Assembly (NCBI GenBank): GCA_902728285.1
Contig: CACVBU010000534.1
Span: 2,255,001-2,319,000 of the forward strand
Source of the DNA: Clytia hemisphaerica
Lineage: Eukaryota > Cnidaria > Hydrozoa > Leptothecata > Clytiidae
Length of the DNA stretch: 64,000 bases
Direction: 5' to 3'
The notes beneath the pieces were generated by a model that worked only from the letters and a program-made list of their open reading frames with translations, did not search any database and was not told the origin of the DNA. The position numbers and the translations under genes were made by a program. This document shows, piece by piece, positions 11,439-21,473 of the stretch (its first letter is position 1; the number at the start of each line of letters is the position of its first letter).

Positions 11439-11585
11439 GAATTAATTTCAGTTCAAATTCATTAATTTTTGATAAATCTACATCAAATTGAGCTTAAAAC
11501 ACTAAAAATTGGCATGAAAATAGCAAATTTTGAGGTTTACAGAGTAGACTGGTCTGTAAAATATATAAATCCTGGTCTGGAAAAT
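11439..11585. repeat. Resumed unit of the palindromic satellite
   Basis: It begins in mid-unit (TTTCAGTTCAAATTCATTAA, GATAAAT, ACATCAAATTGAGC) and reaches the core again at about 11549 (GACTGGTCTGTAAAAT). It continues the array interrupted at 7009. Confidence 0.8.
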
Positions 11586-13828
11586 AAAAAGAAATTTAAA
11601 AATTAAATTTACGGCCCAAGATGAAACGATGTTCAAAATTTGAACCCAAAACATCAAATTTATCAAAAGCTATGCCAAAAAATGAAGTTTTTTGGTGCCA
11701 TCCAAAAAACTTGTTTTGCCTACCAAAGCTTAGTACAATTTTCTTTAAAACCAATGATTTTCACAACACAAAAAGTTTCATATCTCGGGAACCGCTTATG
11801 CTAGAAACTTCTATGACCACTCATTTTTCTCGTCTTGGAAAGCTCTTTCAGATTCCACTAGAAAAAAAGGAAAAAGAAAAACTCAAAAATCACCCTGTCC
11901 ACCCTATTATTAGCTTAGAAAGTTTGAAATTACAGTTCTGTAACCGCAAAAGAGCTTTCGCTTAACTTTCACGAACCAGTCAATTCATTATCGATATTGT
12001 AGATAAAAAAACAAGGAAAATTCAATCATTAACCAGTCAATTTAGATCCATGTTTAAATTTTTAGCTCAAAGCTAATCATTCTAGTTCATCACGAACCAT
12101 TTGACCATTGCTGGGTGCGCATTATTACCATACAAGTGAATTCAAACTTTTTTGATGTCGCAAGTATGTAATTATAACATAGTCAGATTTATTCACCGTC
12201 ACTTGCCTTGTTACAATTTAGGTAAATATACAGGAAAAATTGAAGTTAGTTTGTTGTGAAAGTTGACAAAATGTCCTGTTTTCCAAGACCAAGACATTGT
12301 ATCTCTCATTCTAAACCAACATTATGTAAACGAAATATCAAATCCAGAAAAGAATAATAAGAAAAGTTAATCATCGACCATTCCTTGTGACAATTGTACA
12401 AAAATCATCGCATAAAAACCAAAGAAAAATAGCGAAAGAGCAACAAGTTGTTGTCTATTTTTGACGCCATTTTTGTTTTGATGGTTACAAAGCAGTATGG
12501 TCCGATCAAAAATACGCTTCCGTATTCCGGGCAACGTTTCCCGATCGGCAAGGAGAATAGAGCACCGTACGCATATTTCCCCGACGTGTCTTGAAGAAAT
12601 GACGTCTTCGGTCTTGGACAAAGAACACCCTACTGTTTTTCCCACCGGAGCTCGATTTAAAAAGAGAACGTCATGTAAAAAACTCACGAAATTGACCAAA
12701 ACCGGCGTTAGACTTGGAGAAGGAGAAGAAGGAGAAGAAAAATTACCGTTTTAACAAATAGGGAAATATTTAAAAATGAAAATATTTGATAACCTGTGCA
12801 ACTTTTAAAATGCTTATTTTAAAAATATGGAACGTTTGAAACGCACGATATAAAAACGTGATTGTTGGATTTTCTTGCAGTCTCATCACATGATATTCTT
12901 TACATAGTTATGAAAGGTTTCCCCAATGTCAGGACTAAAGATTGTGTCCCCACTTTCAAAAAAAGTTTTACTGTACTTACGAAAATTTATATTGATTAGT
13001 TGTTACTTTTCAGATAAGTGAAAAAAAAACTTTGAACGGTCTAAGCGATATTGTCTAGAAAGAAAAACAGAAGGATGGATACAACCTCGTTCCCTGTGTA
13101 TTACCAGCTTTTTCTATGCTTACTGATAGCACTACACTACACTGCATGTATTCTCTGGCGACTATCAGTTAACGCAAATAAAGCCTGGAATACACGGGGA
13201 CGAGGTTGGGACGAGCAATAATTTTGAAAAGTGTTGCATAATTTCATAATTTTTATCATTTTGGCAATGACAAAAATTATATTTAAATTCAAGCGTTTTA
13301 ACGTGTTACAAATACGTGTAAGAAAAACAATTACAAATAAATGGTAAAATTACAAAAATTATTTTCCGTGATAAAACCTGAAAGAAAAAAAATGAACCAC
13401 AGAACATCGTCACGATCGACCTTTGTTGCCGGTATCATATCAAGGGGTAATGTGTTAATGAACATCATCTGAATATATCTTTTAAAGAATCACATTCAGC
13501 GAGGTACTCGGTTTTCATCCAGTTTTAGACTGAATACACATTTCGTTAAATTCATGTTCTGAAAAACTGCTATTCCGTTCTGATTGATTTCTAAAAATCT
13601 ATTATGATGATTTGTAAGAGCCGCCAAAAAGTTTTTTTAATCTTAATAAAAAGGTTTCTCCTTGCAACCTTTGCATTAATTTTCCCAAAATTGATAAATT
13701 TACAAAATTATAATTTATAAAAACTTTTTTCGATCTAAAATCAATCTTGTTTGAATTACATACAAATCCTATCAATCCATAAAAATGCTTACAAACTATA
13801 AAAAAACCTAGGTACTTTACTCCATTTC
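11586..13828. other. Long stretch without a supported gene
   Basis: Open frames at 11621-11965 (114 codons) and 12497-12754 (85 codons, ending in a G/E-rich tail) show no recognisable motif. The latter lies in locally less AT-rich DNA (about 12495-12730), which may mark a real exon, but no splice partner was found. The rest is AT-rich and featureless. Confidence 0.4.
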
Positions 13829-13941
13829 TCAATCCTCTTGCAACCATTTGCCAACCAAGTCACGAATCTTTTGACCAGCAGCTTGTAATTCTTGTGAGTC
13901 ATCAGCCGAGCTAGGATACATGTTGGTACAGTGAGCCGTTC
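13829..13941 (-). CDS. Last exon of an S28-family serine peptidase (PRSS16/Pro-X carboxypeptidase type)
   Basis: On the minus strand an acceptor (TTTCTATAG) precedes a 113 nt exon that enters in phase 1 and ends in TGA. It encodes about 37 residues starting with GTAHCTNMYP, then DDSQELQAAGQKIRDLVGKWL. The G-T-A-H-C-x-N-M-Y-P signature carries the catalytic His of S28 peptidases, which cleave after proline in lysosomes or outside the cell. The following amphipathic helix with W-L is their normal C-terminus. Upstream exons should lie at higher coordinates. An open frame just upstream (to about 14140) reads through the intron and is not clearly coding. It looks like an intact host gene end. Confidence 0.7.
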
Positions 13942-15059
13942 CTATAGAAACCAAGAAATACAAAATTTGTTTTAAAACCTGTATGAACCAAAACAGTGGT
14001 GGAGATCGCACCGTTACAGCTGAATCTTTATCTGACAACCAGATGGTGAAATTTTCATCCGACGTCACAGATTTTAAACAATAGCCGAGCCGTCGAGTAG
14101 ACAAGGGTTTCATGTCCCACGTCAATGCACCCATCAGCATATTCGCATCAGTGGGGTGTGTGACCCTGGTTTTCGAGGGTGCTGCTTTAAATGCATCTGA
14201 TCAAAACAACGTGATACAAGGCTGATTGGCTGATTTGGACCCTGTCAGATGCAAAATCTGTTATTTTCCCATATTAAAAAAAGTAATTAAATGTTCATGA
14301 TTACCCTATCTTTTATAAATTTAGATCTGTCAGATATTTTTTAGCCTCCTTTTTTGCGCCAAGGTGATTAGCAAGGGCTAGGATTTGTTTCTCATTCGAT
14401 ATTGGTCATTAAGTCCTGGTTTCTTGAGAGAAATAAAATGGGTACCATTACTCTGATACAAGAGTGTGGGTAGATTAGACAGACATTGTGACGTGCCTTT
14501 GCACTCGCGTGAGCATTGCTCTCCCAGTGTCGTTCGAGTGTCATGGTATACGCCATGGCTTGGCAGCTCGCGTCTGTCAAGTCGCAGTGTCTGTCAGCGC
14601 CGTGATTCCTACTCCTTCGTGGATAGGACCCATTCCGAATGCCTTCGGAGGGCTCATATCTATCTATCTATCTATTTATAAAATGACATAGTTTAGAATT
14701 AGATTTATCAAAATTACTGCTTTTTAGAAAAGGAGTCACGTATATATTTTATGCATTTTCTTTTGTTTTTAGAATATTTTTAATCGATTTTAATTACTCT
14801 CGAAAAAACTGAATATTTAGATTCAGATAGAAATTTGTGAAATTTGATAAAACAATTGTTATTTTCATAAGCTTGATAATGGTGATACCACCGAAATATA
14901 TCGCCTAACTGTTTTTTTTGTTAAAAAAGTCCATCCCATTCTCAATCCGAGTGCTAACATTATCTACATTTTCATGTTATTTGATGATGATTTTGACTGG
15001 GTTGGTCTGTGCTGTTGTTGAAAAAGGTTTCTGTCGTGATGTGTTTCTTATGAAATTCA
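13942..15059. other. Intergenic/intronic stretch with a SINE-like patch
   Basis: Bases 14466-14680 are clearly less AT-rich than their surroundings and finish in about five TCTA units (14657-14676), as SINE 3' ends often do. A box B-like GTTCGAGTG lies at about 14531. No open frame there has protein motifs. The remainder shows nothing recognisable. More 5' exons of the S28 gene may be hidden here. Confidence 0.35.
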
Positions 15060-15209
15060 TTTCTTTATTGCTTTTATTTTTATTTTTTTTATTTATTCTT
15101 TATTTAACGTTGGTACAAAACAAAATAGTACAAAAGACTAATTCAAACCAACATGACAATCTAATATTTACTTAATAGTAAATAATATAGGATAAAAATT
15201 CTAAAAACA

Positions 15210-17067
15210 TTAAAAGATTGAGCACAGTTTGCAAGAACAATATATTTTTGCTTTCAAAATTTTTGTTTTAAAGCATTCTAATGATTCAGATGTTTTGGTC
15301 TCATTGGGCAATCTATTCCAAGCCTGTCCTGCCCGATAGTTAAAGGAGTTCAAGCAAACTGCATTTTTTGGCAGTGGAAGTTTAATTTGAGCGCCTCTTC
15401 TAAGTTTTGGAAGACGTGGGGAATCGTTATCCTCATCATCACTCCCTGTTTCACGCTGGATAATTTCAAACTGGTCCCAGCCTAGTTTATTTCCGATATT
15501 ATTGACGCTCTTATAAACTTCCACTAACATGAGTTGGAGGTTTTGAGTATGGATAGACGCACAATTTGCTTTAACCAAAAGCTCGTCATAATCAAGATTT
15601 AGAAGATTTTCTTTAGCTCTAAGAGCTCTGTAGTGAGCTTCAGTCAAAAGATTATGTGCCATCTTACTGCAAAACATCCAAATGAGAGGGAAATACTTAA
15701 AGGTAGATAATATAAAACTATTAAATAATAAGTCTGCCTGATCTTGGTTCAAATATGATCTCATTCTCAGGATAGATCTAGTTTTTTGAGAGGCTTTCTT
15801 ACATAGATCCTGAATATGAGTATAAAATGATAAAGCACTGTCGATAGTTATACCAAGAAGAAGAGCATTCTCAGAAGATATTAGTGAAAAATTTCCTATG
15901 TCAATAGATATATTTGCATTTTTAGTACCTGGAAATAACATCTGGAACTTCTCCGGATTGGCTACAAGAGAGTTATGTTCAAACCAAGCGAGAATAACTT
16001 GCAAGTCTAATTTTAAGGCTTCAATGACTTCTTGCAAGGAAGAAGCACATTTATGAAGAGTATTATCATCGGCGAAGTTACAGAGGTCATCTTCATTTAC
16101 AAAATAAAATAAATCATTGATAAAAACATTGAAAAGGATTGGACCTAAAACAGATCCTTGAGGCACTCCAAATAGCAAAGGTAGCCAACTACTGTAAGAT
16201 GAACCCACTCTGACCCTGTGTTTCCTATTTGAAAGATAGCTATGGATAAGAGCGAGGCTTTTATTTCCAAGTCCATACGCAAAGTTTAGCGATTAGAAGA
16301 TCATGAGGCAGGCAGTCAAAGGCTTTAGACAAATCCATCAGAATTGCTCCAATTTTCTCAGAATTAGAAAGCGACATCTGCCATTTTCGCAACATGTTAA
16401 GTAAAGCACTCTGTGTGCTATACTGTTTGCGAAAACCACAGAGTTTAGTAGAGAGGAAGGATTCGAGAAAAATGTTTAATTGTTTCGATATTAGTTTTTC
16501 AAAGATTTTTGCCGGGGAAGGGAGCAAACTGACGGGTCTGTAGTTATCCTTGTCGTGCTTGCTTTTCTTTTTATGGACTGGGATAATATCAGCCTGCTTC
16601 AAGCTATCAGGAAAATGTTGTGATTCAAGACTGTGGTTGAAACACGATGTCAGTGTGGGAGCACAAACAAATTTGGCTAACTTTATGATCTTAGTAGGAA
16701 TATCACCACTGACTGACTTAGAATCGTTCAGGCTATTTATAAGCTTAAGTGTTTCTGAATTTGTTACTAGTGAAAGCTCAAACGTGTCAATATCTTGCCT
16801 ATTTTCGCGAATTTTTATAATGCTTGGATGACAAGAGAATTTATCTATGGCTGAATTGACGTTGTCCGAGATTTCACCATTAACAGAATTCCAACGAGGA
16901 ACGTCTAAGCGTTCAGTTACAGTGTGATAGTGCTCATTGAAGGTTTCAGCAATATCTATATTTCGAGATAAAATGCTATCATCCTCAATGAGCTGAATTC
17001 TCTCATCAACAAAATTGACCTTATTTGAAAAGAAAGGCTTGAATGTGTCCCAGAAGCCTTTAGGAGA
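15210..17067 (-). pseudogene. LINE ORF2 reverse transcriptase
   Basis: Directly after the stop that ends the endonuclease part, the same frame continues with SPKGFW and then the RT blocks ADIIPVHKKKSKHDKDNYRPVS, read here in pieces (IIPVHKKK, NYRPVSLLP), LMDLSKAFDCLPH, a frame change near 16280, GVPQGSVLGPILFNVFINDL and the catalytic NFADDNTL (FADD). A C-terminal domain with RLPKLRRG and NSFNYRAGQAWNRLPNE follows, ending at 15210. The enzyme copies LINE RNA at the nicked target. The frameshift and the upstream stop inactivate it. Confidence 0.85.
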
Positions 17068-18108
17068 TTATTTTGGGTCACTTTTACTGAAGAGAGATTT
17101 CTTGGCTTTCCTATTCATATTGACGACAAAATTTCTCTGACGCTTATAACGAGCAACATCTTCAGGATTTTTGGTATTATTTGCTATGTTTTTTAGTTTT
17201 GATCGGAGCATAATGGCTTTCCTGAGTTCTTTGGTTACATGCTGCTTATTATTAGCGCGGATTAACCTTGTCTTTGATGGTGCATGCTCATTTAATAAAT
17301 TTACAAAAATTTTCTCAAATAAGCTATAATCTACAATATTTCTATCTTTAAGTTGACAATTTAGTTCGTTTAAAAATATAACAGAATTGAAATTTTTATA
17401 ATCCCTAAACTTCCTTCGTACAGGGGGTAATTTTACATAAGTAGATTTCATCATAGTATGGATAAGAAGGTGATAGTCACTTGAGCCCGTTTCTAAGGCA
17501 CCTGTAAATTGAAAGGAATGCTTCCTGTTTGTTAAAATTAAGTCAATGCAGGTGCCATTTTCTGACTTAAAACAGTTTTTTTGTTTGATCAGATTGTAGA
17601 GATCATTAGCATTCATGAAATTTTTTAGTAATTCGTTATCAGGTTCCAAGTTAAAATCACCTACCACCATAAAATTATTATAAGATCTACTATAAAAATC
17701 TAAGCCTGCAGAAAGAACTGATAAAAATTTTTGGATTTTTTCTTTAGTTTTGTGAATTGTAGGATTTCTATAGATCATAAAAACGCACCACTTAGTTTTC
17801 CTAAGATTGATTTCAAAAGGAATGACCTCGATACCTTTAGGGAAAACAAAAGATGTAAGCTGATGCATCAAAATATCAGATCTTGCATAAACCAGCAGAC
17901 CTCCACTTGACTCAGTATAGTCTAAGCGCAGGGGTGTTTTGTAACCTGGAAGAATAAGACGGCTGGTTGTAAAAGCGTCATCAAGCTTAGTTTCAGAGAT
18001 AGCTAAAACATCTATATTATTTTCCAAAAAAGTATCAAGGCCTTTCAACTTATGGCGTACTGAATTTATATTTATATATCCTATTGTAAGATTTAAAGGG
18101 TATTTCAA
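17068..18108 (-). pseudogene. LINE ORF2 APE-type endonuclease domain
   Basis: It starts at ATG 18108. Endonuclease landmarks in order are GYININSVRHKL (N), DVLAISETKLD (catalytic Glu), GGLLVYAR, VVGDFNLEPDN (GDFN), CIDLILTNR (D-x-x-L) and GSSDYHLLI (SDH replaced by SDY-H, with the His one residue on). The domain nicks target DNA to prime reverse transcription. It ends at an in-frame TAA followed without gap by RT sequence, so a single nonsense mutation separates the two domains. Confidence 0.85.
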
Positions 18109-18208
18109 TTTTTGATTTCGGAGATTTGTAATGGGCGAACAATCAGTATCTTTGAGAATGACAAATTCATTTGGTGTACTATCCAGTCACATCTTCCCAA
18201 GAAAAGAT

Positions 18209-18658
18209 TTAAAATTTAATGCCAATCTTTTCAATCCCTTTCGATTCATGTGAAGTTTTCTTCTTGCTAAATAAACATGAGTTATCTACATTACCATGCT
18301 CAACCAATCCAATGTTTCTATCACTGCAAAACTTCCGCAGCTCTTCATTTTTCAACTTTACTTTACTAAAACTTCCTTGAAAGTCATTTCGCAAACACAG
18401 CTCAGAAAAATAAATTTGGGTTTCAGGACTTATTCCTTTAACAGTTTTGACGAGAAGATCAAGATTTTCGGTTGTATTAGCGATTGATTTAGTAAGGTCG
18501 TTTGTCCCCACGTGAATGATCAACTTGTCCGGCTTTTTTCGAGCGTTAGGTTTAATATAGTCAACCATATCAAGAGAGGTTGACCCTCCAAAAGATTTTA
18601 CCACGGTACAAAACTCTTTGCTCGATACCCCATCACCGTCGACTCCATTTAACAAGCT
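18209..18658 (-). pseudogene. LINE ORF1 with SGNH/GDSL esterase domain, 5'-truncated
   Basis: The first residues SLLNGVDGDG correspond to the sequence just after the catalytic GDS of the esterase block I, so truncation removed the nucleophile. LIIHVGTNDL (GxND block III) and an SELCLRND segment follow. The C-terminal part contains a basic KKKTSHESKG. ORF1 esterase domains are known from CR1-like LINEs. A 100 bp gap separates the stop from ORF2. Confidence 0.75.
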
Positions 18659-18660
18659 TT

Positions 18661-19224
18661 ATTTTAACATACAAAGATAGAAGAGTACATATTATGTCAT
18701 AAGGTTGTCATTAAGTCTGAGAATGTCACTAAGTTAAATGGCATCTAGTAACCTAATTCACATCCTGAATCTTTCTAGATCTTTTAAGTAGCGATTTTTT
18801 GCAAACTCTTTAGCCAAAGGTCTATATCACCAGCCCTGTAGTTCTGGAACCCTTTTTAGATATTATTAGAATAAAGGAAAAGTTGGAATAGTTGATTATA
18901 AAATGTTTTTCTCTTAACAGTCTGCTGCTATGGCTAAGCAAAAACATATAGCGGGTGCGCCACAAAAAAGTTTCTCTTTAAAAATAATTTTCTCAAAATC
19001 TAAAATTTTTAAAAAAGCCATTCCTATTTCATTAGAAAGAAGAAAGATAAACTTAAATTTTTCTGAAAGTGCTCAAAAATGTTAAAAATCTACTTTTTCG
19101 TTCCTGTATTTTTGCATACAATTCAAGATGGCGGATGGAAAGGCAAAAAGGTCTATCGAATTACAATCATTCGATTGTGTTCAATTGTGTTCAATTGATT
19201 CGGCGTTCGATTGACATCGTCTGG
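18661..19224. other. Non-coding stretch with TTCGATTG motifs
   Basis: No open frame of note. At about 19157-19225 there are clustered ATTCGATTG/GTTCAATTG motifs ending in CGTCTGG, the same family of motifs as at 39.73-40.35 kb. Confidence 0.5.
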
Positions 19225-19360
19225 TTATAAAAAAACATATAATATAATAAGTTGACCAAAATTTCCAAACCCACCTTATTTATTTCAAATAATATTAAAA
19301 AAATAAATAAGGTGGGTTTGGAAATTTTGGTCAACTTAATTATACATGTTTATTTTATAA
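19225..19360. mobile_element. Hairpin element with 38 bp perfect arms
   Basis: Bases 19248-19285 and 19301-19338 are exact reverse complements, separated by 15 nt. Outward, the complementarity continues imperfectly (TTATAAAA, AAACAT, TATAAT on both sides) to about 19225 and 19360. There is no coding potential. Transcription of either strand would give a long stem. It is probably a very short MITE. Confidence 0.85.
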
Positions 19361-19400
19361 GAACATCCAATATTTTATAAATAATTTGGTCCCCCACAGC

Positions 19401-19636
19401 TACCGTGAGATCGGGTAACTTGCATCAGTGGAGGCTAATATGCATAGCCCTGAAATGAATGACCTGGCTGGTCCTTAAAATACAAGGTTAAATCAAAACA
19501 AAAATGGTAGAGTAGAGCTCCGAGCGAAGCTGCGTAATTCATTTGTTTTGAAATTTTGCTGCTTTGATTGGTCAGTCATTTGAGGGCTATGCATGTTAGC
19601 CTCCACTGATGATGCAAGTTACCCGACTTCACGGTA
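19401..19636. mobile_element. MITE with about 50 bp inverted repeats
   Basis: The left end TACCGTGAGATCGGGTAACT and the right end ...TCACGGTA are imperfect reverse complements over about 50 bp, sharing GGGTAACTTGCATCA, AGTGGAGGCTAA and ATGCATAGCCCT. A terminal TA on both sides could be the target duplication. Non-coding. Confidence 0.8.
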
Positions 19637-19854
19637 CATTTCTCATCAGTTTCAGTAACCAGTTTTTAGGAAAATTATAGACTATGGGGTCCCATCCATT
19701 TGTAATCAAAAAGGGGGTGAAGCTATGTGAAGGATGTCTAGTTTGACAGCATTACAACCAACAACTTTAAAATACTTTTGCGATCTTTTGTGATTCCAAC
19801 CTTGATAATGCTTTCCCAACGTTACAACCAACCTTGAATAACTACAGAGTGCAA

Positions 19855-20960
19855 ACGATTACCAAGACGTAAGAAACGTCTCTACAAACGAGCTAAACGA
19901 ACAAGACTGTATACTGACTGGAATAGATACAAAGCAATTGTAAAAGAATGCAAACAAGCATGTCGATCAGCCCATGACAACTACGTTAGAGATAAAATTA
20001 TTGATTCGTCCAACTCCAAGAAGCTCTACAAATACATCAAAAGTAAGAACTCTGATAATATCTCTGTTGCTCCTCTCAAGAAAGGTGATAACTTTGTGGT
20101 AAATGATCAAGAAAAAACTATTGAGACAATCGATATACAAGAAAACGGAGTACTGAACCTTCTGAGAAAACTAGACTCCTCGAAAGCCACTGGCCTCGAC
20201 AAGATACCATCTCGATTCCTAAAAGAATTTGCTCTTGAACTCACACCAGCATTGACATTGTTCTTTGTAAACTCATTAAGCCAAGGAGATCTGCCATCTG
20301 ATTGGCGTCATGCATTTATTGTACCAGTCTATAAAGGGAGTAACAAAATAAGAAGTTCACCTGAGAGTTATCGTCCAGTATCGCTTACATCAATCTGTTG
20401 TAAAGTAATGGAACATATTATCTACAGTGGTATCAGGAAACACCTAAACAAAAACAACATCCTATGTGACGAGCAACACGGTTTCCGAAACAACGGATCT
20501 TGAGAATCGCAACTCCTTATCACAGTCAACGACTTTGCAGTAGGCTTGAATGATAAACAAGAAATTGAATCAATTCTGTTAGACTTTTCAAAAGCCTTTA
20601 TGATAACAGGGGGGTTTGTACTTTTACGGTGTGACGGGATTGGCCCTTTTTTAGTACGGTATTACGGGATTTGACGAAAAAAAAGACGGGAAGACGGTAT
20701 TTTAAAATCAGACGGTGACGGGATTTGGCCGTATTTTTTGTCATTATGCCGGTATTTGAACCTGTACAAACCGGTGTGACGGTGTTATTATTTTTTTCAA
20801 TTTTCGGGATTCCGGGATTCAGCAAAAACTTTGACGGGAAAACGGTATTTCGAACCCCTACAAACCCCCCATAACATCCTTAATAATGTTTTGATAACTC
20901 GAATCTTGAGGGATGGCATGGGGGCTGTTCTAAACACGTTGAAATTTCTTTGAGCGAAGG
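19855..20960 (+). pseudogene. LINE reverse transcriptase fragment interrupted by a MITE
   Basis: An open stretch from about 19855 reads RLPRRKKRLYKRAKRTRLY and continues in frame through SSKATGLDKIPSRFLKEFA, LPSDWRHAFIVPVYKGS, ESYRPVSLTSICCKVMEHI and DEQHGFRNNGS. It is broken by TGA, then reads LLITVNDFA and LDFSKAF (about 20580-20600). At 20609 the G-run MITE is inserted. Beyond the MITE, from about 20873, the pattern D-x7-L-x3-L-x3-G expected after KAFD resumes. The RT catalytic box lies in the missing 3' part. It is a jockey/CR1-like remnant. Confidence 0.75.
20609..20870. mobile_element. G-run MITE (family copy 1), 262 bp, 6 bp target duplication
   Basis: The ends GGGGGGTTTGTA and TACAAACCCCCC are exact reverse complements, and ATAACA flanks both sides (20603-20608, 20871-20876). 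The interior is built from ACGGTATT/ACGGGATT-type motifs. It sits in the RT fragment. Related copies are at 22450 (truncated) and 57093 (opposite orientation). Confidence 0.9.
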
Positions 20961-21473
20961 AGTCTTGTCGATTAATTCAAAAACGGAAAGGATTTTACTT
21001 TGCTGAGCTCCTGTGTCTATATTATACAATCCATCCGTCGATAATTTTTTTATCGTTGCATTTCTCTTATCTTCTGCAAGATCATTCCCTTCTTCCACAA
21101 GACCATTACCCTCTTCCACAAGACCACTCCTATCATCCACAAGACCACTCCCATCATCCACAAGACCACTCCCCTCTTCCACAAGACCACTCCCCTCTTC
21201 CACAAGACCACTCCCCTCTTCCACAAGACCACTCTACTCTTCCACAAGACCACCCCCATCTTCCATAAGCCCACTCTCCATTTCCACAAGACCACTCCCC
21301 TCTTCCACAAGACTGACCCCCTCTTCAACAGGACAACTTCCCTCTTCCACAAGGTTACACTCTACTGACGAACTCTCCTCGATTGCATGTGTTTGTTTAC
21401 TTTTAGAGAGATAGTTCATCATTTGATTTTTAAGTTTTTCCTCCTCTGCCAACCAACTGCTGTAATGACCCAT
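20880..21473 (-). pseudogene. Acidic LVEEGSG heptad-repeat reading frame
   Basis: From ATG 21473 the frame reads MGHYSSWLAEEEKLKNQ and a short leader, then about fifteen heptads of type L-V-E-E-G-S-G with variants (LVDDGSG, LAEDKRN). A single in-frame TAG lies at about 21235. It ends at TAA 20880. The C-terminal 20-30 codons overlap the opposite strand of a LINE fragment, so part is probably fortuitous. The heptads come from a 21 bp minisatellite, and the complementary strand is equally open (S-S-T-R-P-L-P). No family is recognised and expression is uncertain. Confidence 0.3.
21075..21355. repeat. 21 bp minisatellite (CTTCCACAAGACCACTCCCCT)
   Basis: Thirteen or more copies of a 21 bp unit in register, with substitutions such as CATCATCC for CTCTTCC. 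It keeps frames open on both strands. Confidence 0.9.

Larger units (their letters stand above)
15060..18660 (-). mobile_element. 5'-truncated CR1/jockey-type LINE
   Basis: On the minus strand the order is ORF1 (esterase), ORF2 endonuclease, reverse transcriptase, a short 3' UTR and an AAATAAA/A-rich tail at about 15060-15107. The 5' end stops inside the first esterase block at about 18658, which is typical of incomplete target-primed reverse transcription. ORF2 has one in-frame stop (about 17066) and a frameshift (about 16280), so the copy is dead but not old. Clade assignment is from the ORF1 esterase plus APE endonuclease plus RT architecture and is tentative. Confidence 0.85.

Noticed and set aside
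13942-14140. Open frame continuing upstream from the S28 exon
   Set aside because: It reads straight through a good acceptor (TTTCTATAG). The residues before it do not resemble the S28 region that should precede the catalytic His.
21013-21414. Plus-strand frame of S-S-T-R-P-L-P repeats
   Set aside because: It is the complement of the same 21 bp minisatellite. It lacks a distinct leader or tail and cannot be preferred as a gene.
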